Shown here: piece after piece, positions 14,054 to 21,995 of the stretch
Position numbering within the stretch: the first letter of the stretch is position 1
Layout of the letters: each line of letters begins with the position of its first letter
Assembly: GCF_014337155.1 (NCBI RefSeq)
Contig: NZ_CP060632.1
Coordinates: 380,001 to 444,000, forward strand
Reading direction: 5' to 3'
Source: Wujia chipingensis
Lineage (GTDB): Bacteria; Bacillota; Clostridia; Lachnospirales; Lachnospiraceae
DNA: 64,000 nt
Program-made: the position numbers and the translations under genes
Notes under the pieces: model-generated
Seen by the model: only the letters and a program-made list of their open reading frames with translations
The model's database searches: none
Told to the model about the DNA's origin: nothing

Positions 14054-14312
14054 GGCGAAAAGCTGGGAAATCAGCCACAAAGCCCCAATTGGCTTCGGGC
14101 GTGGCGAGGACAGCGGGGCTTTTCGCGGATCATGCACAGCTTTCTGTGTGGGATGATGGATTCTGTGCAGGGACATTTGCGACAGTCGGTACTTAATGAG
14201 CGCGTGCGCGAATTTAGTACCGCTACTCGGAGCAACTAAGCGGAAGCGGTCCCGGAACAGAACCATCACCCCACAGAAAGCGTCCGTGTCGAATATCCCC
14301 GCTGTCAGGGGA
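14054..14312. ncRNA. strongly structured intergenic element, candidate non-coding RNA or structured repeat
   Basis: The 435-nt gap 13991-14425 holds dense base pairing. Helix A is GCGAAAAGC (14055-14063) with GCTTTTCGC (14118-14126), enclosing GCCAC/GTGGC and GCCC/GGGC. Helix B pairs 14140-14165 with 14258-14280, giving 23 bp with only three single-base bulges, all on the 5' side. Inside B, GGGAC (14170-14174) pairs with GTCCC (14249-14253), and CGGTACT..AAT pairs with ATT..AGTACCG (14187-14222). A last hairpin is TCCCC/GGGGA (14296-14312). TGCACAG (14133-14139) can also pair with CTGTGCA (14163-14169), competing with or knotting helix B. ORFs crossing it on both strands are probably incidental. 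I do not recognise an Rfam family, and the transcribed strand is not certain. Confidence 0.6.
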
Positions 14313-14322
14313 AAATCTCTTG

Positions 14323-14328
14323 TATAAT
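14323..14328 (+). promoter_or_regulatory. -10 element upstream of the ParB-like/Bmp gene
   Basis: TTGTATAATATGC contains a consensus TATAAT and an extended-like TTG just before it. The only -35-like match is CTGTCA, 15 nt upstream, inside the last hairpin of the structured element. Confidence 0.4.
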
Positions 14329-14425
14329 ATGCAGAAACCGCATATAATAATAACCAAGTATGCAAACAAAGACTTAAGAGACGAAAACAATTACGTTGTA
14401 ATATGAGAGACGAGGTGAATCGATT

Positions 14426-16384
14426 ATGTCATATGTAGAATACGAAAAAGCACAGAAATTAGGACTGAAAGCATTTAAAAATGCGGTTTCCAAGGGCGAG
14501 AATGAATACCTTCCGGTTTTGGATGAAATATTAGAGGGCGTGGATATCGTGGGCGAGATGTCACTGGGTATCGTTCAGATTCCACTTGACCGTATCGTTG
14601 GAACGAGCAATGTCGGAAGAACATACGCATTTGCGAACAACTTCATGCCACTGCTTGATTATAAGACAGAATTTGGTGCCAAATGGTCGGCACTGTGTGA
14701 CAGCCAGATCGAAGAGGGAATTCGTGATCCGATCAAGGTTTACGAATATATGAATAAATTCTATGTCGTAGAGGGAAATAAGCGTGTATCCGTGATGAAA
14801 TATTTTGATGCGGTTACAATCCCGGCACAGGTGACACGGAAGATTCCGAAGAAAACGGATGATCTGCAGGTGAAGATCTATTATGAATTCATGGATTTTT
14901 ACAAGCTGACAGAGATCAACTATATCTGGTTTTCACAGGAAGGATGTTTCCGCCGTCTGTTGGAGCTGACGAGTCCAGATCCTGATGCGGAATGGACAGA
15001 TGAGCAGAAGCTTGATTTTGGCTCTGCGAACCATCGGTTCTGTGTGTCATTCAAGGCACTTGGCGGCGATAAGCTGCCGCTGACCAACAGCGACACATTG
15101 CTGATCTTTATTGACATCTACGGATACGAAGCTGTAAAGAATATGACCGAAGCGGAGATGAAGGAGAAGATTAAGCTCCTGTGGGATGAGTTCCTGATTG
15201 AGTCCAAAGGCAGGGAAGTGGAACTGCATATGGAGCCGACGAAGCTCGGACGTAAGAAGCTGATGGATTATTTCCGAAGCTCGACACCGAAGAAGGTGAT
15301 GGTAGCGTTCGTTTTCAACAAGGATCCACAGGAATCCGAATGGCTGTATGGACACGAGCTTGGACGATTATATTTGGATGAGCATTATCCGGATACGATC
15401 AAAACACTGAAGGTGCACAATATCGCATCCGAGGAAGAGGCGATATCGGCGATGGAGGACCTGATCGCGATGGGCGTGTCAATCATTTTCACAACGACAC
15501 CACAGCTCATCAGTGCGAGCGTGAAGGTGGCGGTCAATCATCCGGAAGCCACGATTATGAACTGCTCACTGAACACGTCTCATAAGGTTATCAGCACCTA
15601 TTACGCGAGACTTTATGAAGTGAAATTCCTCGCGGGCATGATCGCGGGTGCATTGTCAAAGAATGGAAAGATCGGCTATGTGGCGGACTATCCGATCGTC
15701 GGTATGACTGCGAACATCAATGCATTTGCGCTTGGTGCGCGCATGGTGAATCCATATGCGAAGGTCTATCTCGAATGGACGACCGTGAAGGGAAATACGC
15801 GGGAGAATGTACTTCGTGAATTCGAGGAAAATGGAATCGAATACATTTCCGATCAGGTTATGATCAAGCCGAATTCACATAACCGCCGGTATGGCTTATA
15901 TCATATCGAAGGGGATGAAACAATCAACCTCGCATTCCCGCTATATCAGTGGGGCGAATTTTATGCGAAACTGATTGAGAGTGTGGTAAATGGTGCAATC
16001 AAGCAGGATGATGCTGTGAAGACAAAGGCAATCAATTATTGGTGGGGCCTTTCTGCAGAGGTCGTTGATATCATTTGTTCGAACAAGGTGCCTGAAGGCA
16101 CGAAACAGTTAGTCGGAATTATCGGCAAACTGATCCGTGAGAACAGCTTCCATCCGTTCTATGGTGTGCTCCGGGCGCAGGATCATACGATCAAGAACGA
16201 GGACGAGGAGATCATGACACCGGAGGAGATCATGTTGATGAACTGGCTGGTGGATAACGTAGAGGGCGAGATTCCAGATGTCGAGGATATGAAGGATGAG
16301 GCGAAATCCATTGTCGAGCAGAAGGGTGTCAAGGATGAGGCGAAAGCAGATGCCGAACAAAAAGAGGTAAAGGACGAGGACTAA
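14426..16384 (+). CDS. cytoplasmic fusion of a ParB-like N-terminal domain and a Bmp-type nucleoside-binding domain
   Basis: 652 residues without signal peptide or lipobox. After a helical start (1-45), residues about 48-137 resemble a ParB/Srx-like domain (IPLDRIVGT, then IRDPIKVYEYMNKFYVVEGN and KRVSVMKYF, like the ParB GxRR box). From about 288 (KKVMVAFVFNKDPQESEWLYG) to about 590 lies a Bmp/Med-type periplasmic-binding-protein fold (EVKFLAGMIAGALSKNGKIG, then ANINAFALGARMVNP). The tail has a charged near-repeat (KDEAKS, VKDEAKADAEQKEVKDED). Bmp proteins are normally secreted purine-nucleoside receptors of ABC transporters, so a cytoplasmic version fused to a ParB-like module suggests a ligand-sensing regulator (inference). 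The phosphoesterase gene follows 5 nt later. Confidence 0.75.
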   Translation: MSYVEYEKAQKLGLKAFKNAVSKGENEYLPVLDEILEGVDIVGEMSLGIVQIPLDRIVGTSNVGRTYAFANNFMPLLDYKTEFGAKWSALCDSQIEEGIRDPIKVYEYMNKFYVVEGNKRVSVMKYFDAVTIPAQVTRKIPKKTDDLQVKIYYEFMDFYKLTEINYIWFSQEGCFRRLLELTSPDPDAEWTDEQKLDFGSANHRFCVSFKALGGDKLPLTNSDTLLIFIDIYGYEAVKNMTEAEMKEKIKLLWDEFLIESKGREVELHMEPTKLGRKKLMDYFRSSTPKKVMVAFVFNKDPQESEWLYGHELGRLYLDEHYPDTIKTLKVHNIASEEEAISAMEDLIAMGVSIIFTTTPQLISASVKVAVNHPEATIMNCSLNTSHKVISTYYARLYEVKFLAGMIAGALSKNGKIGYVADYPIVGMTANINAFALGARMVNPYAKVYLEWTTVKGNTRENVLREFEENGIEYISDQVMIKPNSHNRRYGLYHIEGDETINLAFPLYQWGEFYAKLIESVVNGAIKQDDAVKTKAINYWWGLSAEVVDIICSNKVPEGTKQLVGIIGKLIRENSFHPFYGVLRAQDHTIKNEDEEIMTPEEIMLMNWLVDNVEGEIPDVEDMKDEAKSIVEQKGVKDEAKADAEQKEVKDED

Positions 16385-16389
16385 GATAA

Positions 16390-16980
16390 ATGAAGATTTT
16401 GTTACTTGCAGACGAAGAGTCCAAGTATTATTGGGATTATTTTGAGAAAAGTAAATTAGAGGGGATCGATCTGATTATTTCCTGTGGCGATCTGGCTCCG
16501 CAGTTCCTGTCTTTCATGGCGACATTTGCGAAGGTGCCAATTCTGTATGTGCATGGCAATCATGATGCCTGCTATGACGAGACGCCACCGGATGGCTGCA
16601 TCTGTATCGATGATGATGTATATGTGCATGAGGGTGTTCGGATCGCGGGACTTGGTGGAAGTATGTGCTATAATTTCGGGATGTATCAGTTCACCGAGGA
16701 TGAAATGAAGAAACGTGTGCGCAAGTTGCGAAGGAAGATCAAGAAGGCTGGTGGTCTGGATATTCTGATCACGCATTCACCGGCATTTGAACTGAATGAC
16801 AGCACGGATCTGCCACACACTGGCTTTCAGGCGTTTTATCAGATTTTGGATGAGTATGAGCCACTGTTGTTTGCACATGGACACGTGCATATCAATTATG
16901 GAAGAGATTTCAAACGGATTTCAGAATATAAGAATACAAAAGTTGTCAATGCGTTTGAAAAATACATCATAGAAATCTGA
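16390..16980 (+). CDS. calcineurin-like metallophosphoesterase
   Basis: 196 residues with the metallophosphoesterase motifs in order: GDLAP (33-37), GNHD (56-59), THSP (about 129) and GHVH (about 160). The first motif, usually DxH, reads ADEES here (Asp8 with Glu at the His position), so one metal ligand is altered. The fold resembles small YfcE/ICC-like phosphodiesterases, and the substrate is unknown. It starts 5 nt after the ParB-like/Bmp gene and must share its transcript, so the two products may work together. The codon pattern is like its neighbours. Confidence 0.88.
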   Translation: MKILLLADEESKYYWDYFEKSKLEGIDLIISCGDLAPQFLSFMATFAKVPILYVHGNHDACYDETPPDGCICIDDDVYVHEGVRIAGLGGSMCYNFGMYQFTEDEMKKRVRKLRRKIKKAGGLDILITHSPAFELNDSTDLPHTGFQAFYQILDEYEPLLFAHGHVHINYGRDFKRISEYKNTKVVNAFEKYIIEI

Positions 16981-16986
16981 AAAAAC

Positions 16987-17015
16987 TTGTAGGAAAGTAG
17001 TATTTTTGGTATAAT
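16987..17015 (+). promoter_or_regulatory. promoter of the kinase-citrate synthase unit
   Basis: TTGTAG at 16987-16992, a 17-nt spacer, and TATAAT at 17010-17015. Confidence 0.65.
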
Positions 17016-17071
17016 TCTAACATATGTGTAAAAAATGACACAGATTAACAGAGATTAGGGAGAGGGATACG

Positions 17072-19483
17072 ATGCAGAATAGATATGATAAGTGCCCGAA
17101 TTGTATGCAAGCCCTTGGACAGGGAGAAGATGTCTGTCCATATTGCGGGTTCGATGTGAGTGGCTATGAAGAAAAGCCAAACTGCTTGCGTCCGTTTACA
17201 GTTTTACAGGGGAAATATATGATCGGCCGTGTGATTGGCATGGGCGGTTTTGGGATTACATACATTGGCTGGGATTTGAATCTGCAGACGTATATCGCGA
17301 TCAAGGAGTATTATCCGGAAAGCTTTGCACAGAGAGATGCGATGACGACAACGATCGTATCAACACTGGATAGTAAGAAAGAAATATATGACAAGGGTTT
17401 AAAACGATATGTAGAAGAGGCACGGAATCTCTCGAAGTTCTATCAGTTACAGGGTATCGTATCCGTGAAGGATTTCTTCTATGAAAATGGCACCGGATAT
17501 ATCGTTATGGAATATATCAATGGTGTGGATCTGAAGCATTATCTTAAGGGCATGGGCGGAAAGCTGGATGAAGCGACCGTACTTGCTTTGATGAAACCGG
17601 TATTTGAATCTCTGTATGAAGTACATAAAAATGGATTGGTACACCGGGATATCAGCCCGGATAATATCATGGTTGATAACGAAGGCAAGATCAAGCTGAT
17701 TGATTTTGGTTCGGTACGCGGACAGTCCGCAGAGACTGACAAGACCTATACTGTGATTTTAAAGCATGGTTACGCACCACCAGAGCAGTATTATGCGAAG
17801 GGAAAACAGGGACCTTGGACGGATATCTACAGTCTCTGTGCGACGATGTATAAGATGCTCACCGGTGAGGTTCCACCAAACGGCGTGGAACGTATGGAGG
17901 AGGACACTTATGTAGATCCTTCGAAGAAAGGCATCTCCGTATCCGAGCGGACAGAGACAGTGCTTCGAAAAGGACTTGCGGTAAAGGCACCGGAACGTTA
18001 TCAGGATATTGGACAGTTGCTCACAGATCTGTATGGAAGTGGACCGGTTACAGCGGGCAATGCAATGCCGCAGGCAAATCCATATACCGCATCTGGAAAC
18101 GGAAATAGTTCGATGTCTGCATCGATGCAGTCGATGCATCTGGCACCGGGACAGAACGATACCGCATCTGGAAAAAATAAAAAGAAGATTGGGTTGATCG
18201 CAGGGATTGCGGCAGCAGTTGTGGCACTGATTGTAGGGTTGGTTCTGATCCTAGGCGGAGGAAAGAAAAAAGATAACGATGCAACGACGACAGAACAGCC
18301 GGCTGAGACAACAGAAGCAGCCAGTGCGACAGATGCGACGACAGAGAACACAACGGAAGCGACGACGGAGACAGATGTAAGTGGTGTAGGCGACTATGTA
18401 TGGCCGACGGAACTGTCTGATTCATGGAGAGATTATACTGCGAACATCGATGGTACGATCTACCAGTTTCCACTTCCATATTCAGAGTGGAAATCAAAGG
18501 GCTGGCAGACAGACAGCGCGACTGTGAAGGTGGCATCGGGTGACTGGGATTATATCACAAGTTATACGGATCGTGCACAGCTGACGGTGATCGTAGCCAA
18601 TCCGGGTGTCAATGAGGCGGAGATCAATGACTGTTATGTTGTTGGATTCTCATTTAGCTCCAAATCCGGAAAATATAAAGATGACTTTACAATCGAGTTA
18701 GCAAATGGAATCAAGCTGTTTGAATCGACAGAGAGTGATATCAAGACTGCATATGGTGCACCGGAATACCGGAGTGAAAATGAGTATTCTGATGGAAGCG
18801 GAACTTATGTATCCATTGATTATGCAGGAGATGACGAGAAAGATGGTATGGATTTTGATGTGACACCGGAGAAAAATCTGATCTCCATCCGGTTGATCAA
18901 TTCCAAAATGCCAGAGGGCGCAACTTCGGTTGCAGATCTGAGTATGGATGCACCGGCAATCAACGATCAGTATGTGGCACCGGGGGGTGCAAGTGCTGAC
19001 CGATTTGATGGTATTATTACAATTGGAGACAAAAATTATGTACTTCCGGTTCCATTTACGGAACTGGAGAAAGACGGATGGACACTGGATACTTCCGTTT
19101 CCGACTATATCGGTGGTAAGAACTACGAGAGCACTTACATGGAGAAAAACGGCGAGAAGCTCAGCATCAAGCTGGAGAACTTCACCGGCAATGCCATTCT
19201 GCCAAAGTATGGATATATCTCTGAAATCGGAGTAGAAGCGAATTATTATACAAGTAACATCACGTTCCCAGGCGGTATTTCGATGGGCGATGATGGAAGT
19301 AAGATTGAGTCGGTGTATGGCGATCTGGGCGATGATTTCTCTAAGGACGAATATACATATTTCATTTCCTACTATGTATATTACTATGAGGGCGATCATT
19401 ATATCAGCATAAGTGCTTATGCGGATCCGGATACAGGAAAGATAACAGACTACACTTTTACTATGAGCAAAGAGATCGAATAA
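17072..19483 (+). CDS. zinc-ribbon serine/threonine protein kinase with membrane anchor and repeated outer domains
   Basis: 803 residues. An N-terminal zinc ribbon (Cys8, Cys11, Cys22, Cys25) precedes a Hanks-type kinase domain: glycine loop GMGGFG (56-61), Lys78, catalytic HRDISPDN (191-198), DFG (211-213) and APPEQ. A Ser/Met/Asn-rich linker leads to one membrane segment (about 371-394, LIAGIAAAVVALIVGLVLIL) and a Thr/Glu-rich spacer rich in TTE. Two related outer modules follow (DGTIYQFPLPYSEWKSKGW and GDKNYVLPVPFTELEKDGW), each with a later GIKLFESTESDIKTAYG-like segment (SMGDDGSKIESVYG in the second). The kinase is cytoplasmic and the modules are outside the cell. It lies 16 nt ahead of citrate synthase. 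Confidence 0.93.
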   Translation: MQNRYDKCPNCMQALGQGEDVCPYCGFDVSGYEEKPNCLRPFTVLQGKYMIGRVIGMGGFGITYIGWDLNLQTYIAIKEYYPESFAQRDAMTTTIVSTLDSKKEIYDKGLKRYVEEARNLSKFYQLQGIVSVKDFFYENGTGYIVMEYINGVDLKHYLKGMGGKLDEATVLALMKPVFESLYEVHKNGLVHRDISPDNIMVDNEGKIKLIDFGSVRGQSAETDKTYTVILKHGYAPPEQYYAKGKQGPWTDIYSLCATMYKMLTGEVPPNGVERMEEDTYVDPSKKGISVSERTETVLRKGLAVKAPERYQDIGQLLTDLYGSGPVTAGNAMPQANPYTASGNGNSSMSASMQSMHLAPGQNDTASGKNKKKIGLIAGIAAAVVALIVGLVLILGGGKKKDNDATTTEQPAETTEAASATDATTENTTEATTETDVSGVGDYVWPTELSDSWRDYTANIDGTIYQFPLPYSEWKSKGWQTDSATVKVASGDWDYITSYTDRAQLTVIVANPGVNEAEINDCYVVGFSFSSKSGKYKDDFTIELANGIKLFESTESDIKTAYGAPEYRSENEYSDGSGTYVSIDYAGDDEKDGMDFDVTPEKNLISIRLINSKMPEGATSVADLSMDAPAINDQYVAPGGASADRFDGIITIGDKNYVLPVPFTELEKDGWTLDTSVSDYIGGKNYESTYMEKNGEKLSIKLENFTGNAILPKYGYISEIGVEANYYTSNITFPGGISMGDDGSKIESVYGDLGDDFSKDEYTYFISYYVYYYEGDHYISISAYADPDTGKITDYTFTMSKEIE

Positions 19484-19499
19484 GATAGGAGTTGAGGTT

Positions 19500-20858
19500 A
19501 TGTCAGATTTGAAATTTGACCAGATACTAGATGAATATGTACGTTTTTGTAATGACTCCGGAAAGATTGACTTAAATCTCTACGAAGAGTACAACGTAAA
19601 GCGGGGACTTCGAGACTCCAACGGACGAGGCGTACTGACCGGACTTACAGAAGTGTCCGACGTTATGGGATTTAGCGTTGTGGATGGACACCGTGTGCCA
19701 ATTCCTGGAGAGCTTTATTTCCAAGGATATGAAGTACAGCAGCTCGTACAGGGCTTCCGCAACAGCCAGTATGGTTTTGAAGAGACGACATATCTGCTTT
19801 TGTTTGGTGATCTGCCAAGTCAGGAACAGCTTGACTGTTTCAAGGAGGTGCTTGGTGAGCTTCGCCAGCTGCCAGAGAGCTTCAACCGTGACGTTATCAT
19901 GAAGGCACCGAGCCGTGACATGATGAATGTCCTGCAGAAGTGTGTTCTGACCTTATATACTTACGATCCAGATCCGAACAATCTGGATATCAAAAATGTA
20001 CTGATGCAGTGTCTGCAGCTGATCGCACAGTTTCCGGTTATGGCGGCGTACGGTTATCAGGCATACAGACACTATTATCTTGATAAGAGCTTAGTTATCC
20101 ACAGACCGAAGAAAGAACTTTCAACCGCAGAGAACATCCTGCGTCTGCTTCGTACCGATGGTAAATACACCGCACTGGAAGCAAAGGTTCTGGATGTCTG
20201 TCTGGTTATCCATGCGGAGCATGGTGGTGGTAACAACTCAACCTTTACGACACATGTATTGACATCGACAGGAACGGATACGTATTCGACCGTCGCTGCT
20301 TCCCTTGGCTCTCTGAAGGGACCGAAGCATGGTGGCGCAAACATCAAGGTACAGCAGATGTTCGATGATATGAAGATGCATGTCAAGGATTGGGAGAACG
20401 AGGATGAGATTTCCGAGTATCTGCAGGGACTCCTTGACAAGAAGGGCTTCGACCATTCTGGACTGATCTATGGTATGGGACACGCGGTTTATAGTGAGTC
20501 CGATCCAAGAGCGGTAATCCTGAAGAAGTATGCGAAGAAGCTTTCCGAGGAGAAAGGCTTGCAGGATGAGTTTGCACTGTATGACAGAGTTGAGCGTATC
20601 GCAGCGAAGCTGATCAGTGAGCATCGCCGTACATTCAAGACGGTTTGCGCGAATGTCGATTTCTACAGCGGATTTGTGTATACAATGTTGAAGCTGCCAA
20701 TCGAGATCTTTACACCGATTTTTGCAATCTCCCGTATCTCCGGCTGGTCTGCACACCGGATCGAGGAGTTGGTAAATAAGGGCAAGATTATCCGTCCAGC
20801 GTACAAATTCGTTGGTCATCACAAAGAATATATTCCAATCGAGAAGCGTGATTGGTAA
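19500..20858 (+). CDS. citrate synthase
   Basis: 452 residues. It condenses acetyl-CoA and oxaloacetate to citrate. Catalytic regions are visible: AEHGGGNNSTFTTHVL (first His), YGMGHAVYSESDPRA (second His, oxaloacetate site) and the C-terminal VDFYSGFVYTMLKLP (Asp), with FAISRISGWSAHRIE after it. The length and N-terminal extension are usual for clostridial type I enzymes. RBS TAGGAGTTGAGG is within the 16-nt gap after the kinase, so the two genes share a transcript. In an anaerobe it most likely serves 2-oxoglutarate and glutamate synthesis, which fits gdhA nearby. A strong terminator follows. Confidence 0.96.
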   Translation: MSDLKFDQILDEYVRFCNDSGKIDLNLYEEYNVKRGLRDSNGRGVLTGLTEVSDVMGFSVVDGHRVPIPGELYFQGYEVQQLVQGFRNSQYGFEETTYLLLFGDLPSQEQLDCFKEVLGELRQLPESFNRDVIMKAPSRDMMNVLQKCVLTLYTYDPDPNNLDIKNVLMQCLQLIAQFPVMAAYGYQAYRHYYLDKSLVIHRPKKELSTAENILRLLRTDGKYTALEAKVLDVCLVIHAEHGGGNNSTFTTHVLTSTGTDTYSTVAASLGSLKGPKHGGANIKVQQMFDDMKMHVKDWENEDEISEYLQGLLDKKGFDHSGLIYGMGHAVYSESDPRAVILKKYAKKLSEEKGLQDEFALYDRVERIAAKLISEHRRTFKTVCANVDFYSGFVYTMLKLPIEIFTPIFAISRISGWSAHRIEELVNKGKIIRPAYKFVGHHKEYIPIEKRDW

Positions 20859-20867
20859 GAAAATTAC

Positions 20868-20907
20868 GACAGTTTGCATGTACAAAATGTGCAAACTGTC
20901 TTTTTTT
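20868..20907 (+). terminator. Rho-independent terminator after citrate synthase
   Basis: GACAGTTTGCA pairs perfectly with TGCAAACTGTC, followed by seven T. Confidence 0.93.
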
Positions 20908-21030
20908 ATCTGTATTTCATGACAAAAACGGGACTTTCATTCTTGCGTTGGAAAGTTGGGTGTGTTAGTATTGCTTGTATAAAATTAGGACGCAATGTAT
21001 AAGAAAATAGACGAAAGGGACTAAAAGTAT

Positions 21031-21894
21031 ATGTGGGTAGCCGATCAGTGGAAAGAATATGAGATTATAGATTGTTCAAAGGGAGAAAAACTGGAACGAT
21101 GGGGCGATTATATTTTGCTTCGCCCGGACCCGCAGGTGTTGTGGGATCTTCCAAGAAAGAACCCGGCATGGAAAAAGCTGAATGGACATTATCACCGCAG
21201 TAACAAGGGCGGTGGAGAATGGGAATTCTTCGATCTGCCGAAGCAGTGGAGCATCAATTACAAAGATCTGACCTTTCATTTGAAACCATTTACCTTCAAA
21301 CATACTGGACTTTTCCCAGAGCAGGCGGTGAACTGGGACTGGTTTAGTGAGAAGATACGAAATGCAAACCGTGAGATCAAGGTGCTGAATCTGTTTGCCT
21401 ATACCGGCGGTGCGACACTGGCAGCAGCGAAGGCGGGCGCTAAGGTCACACATGTCGATGCATCAAAGGGTATGGTGACATGGGGCAAGGAAAATGCGGT
21501 GGCATCCGGACTTGAAGATGCACCAATCCGCTGGCTGGTTGATGATTGTGTGAAGTTCGTGGAGCGGGAGATCCGCCGTGGCAATCATTATGACGGCATC
21601 ATCATGGACCCGCCATCTTATGGCAGAGGACCAAAGGGTGAGATCTGGAAGCTGGAGGAGAAAATCCATCCATTTATCGCACTGGCAAGTCAGCTTTTGT
21701 CGGATAATCCGTTATTCTTTTTAGTGAATTCATATACAACCGGACTGGCTCCGGCGGTGCTTACTTATATGATTTCTACCGAGGTAGGAAAGAAATTCGG
21801 CGGACATGTGGAGTCGCAGGAGATTGGACTTCCGGTGAAAGAGACAGGACTGATCCTTCCTTGTGGCGCGTCAGGACGCTGGAGTGCAGAGTAG
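21031..21894 (+). CDS. SAM-dependent methyltransferase of the RlmI/COG1092-like group
   Basis: 287 residues. A beta-rich N-terminal part (ILLRPDPQVLWDLPRK, FKHTGLFPEQAVNWDW) precedes a Rossmann methyltransferase domain: motif I NLFAYTGGATLAAAKAGA, acidic VDASKGMVTWGKENA, and motif IV MDPPSYGRGPKGE. This pattern is that of class I enzymes related to RlmI/RlmK, which methylate C5 of cytosine or N7 of guanine in 23S rRNA. The PUA domain of RlmI is absent, so the exact target is open. It is a single gene with a weak TATAAA promoter near 20978. Confidence 0.85.
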   Translation: MWVADQWKEYEIIDCSKGEKLERWGDYILLRPDPQVLWDLPRKNPAWKKLNGHYHRSNKGGGEWEFFDLPKQWSINYKDLTFHLKPFTFKHTGLFPEQAVNWDWFSEKIRNANREIKVLNLFAYTGGATLAAAKAGAKVTHVDASKGMVTWGKENAVASGLEDAPIRWLVDDCVKFVEREIRRGNHYDGIIMDPPSYGRGPKGEIWKLEEKIHPFIALASQLLSDNPLFFLVNSYTTGLAPAVLTYMISTEVGKKFGGHVESQEIGLPVKETGLILPCGASGRWSAE

Positions 21895-21929
21895 TTAGAA
21901 TGTGATGTAAACAACCATTGTAACGATTC

Positions 21930-21948
21930 GTTGACATGTACTGTCAAC
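21930..21948. promoter_or_regulatory. palindromic operator-like site before cardiolipin synthase
   Basis: GTTGACA and TGTCAAC form a perfect 7-bp inverted repeat around TGTAC. It stands 48 nt before the proposed cls start, and the left arm doubles as a -35-like TTGACA. No good -10 follows at 16-18 nt. The downstream TetR gene is a candidate binder (inference). Confidence 0.45.
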
Positions 21949-21995
21949 ATAGAGAGAAAGAAGGAAAAGACAGATTGCAGGAGACAGAGAAGACA

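Noticed and set aside
13874..14365. 163-codon minus-strand ORF over the structured element, with an 81-codon plus-strand ORF at 13994
   Set aside because: Both cross a terminator and dense RNA helices, neither has a good ribosome site, and the pairing explains the conservation better. Not fully excluded.
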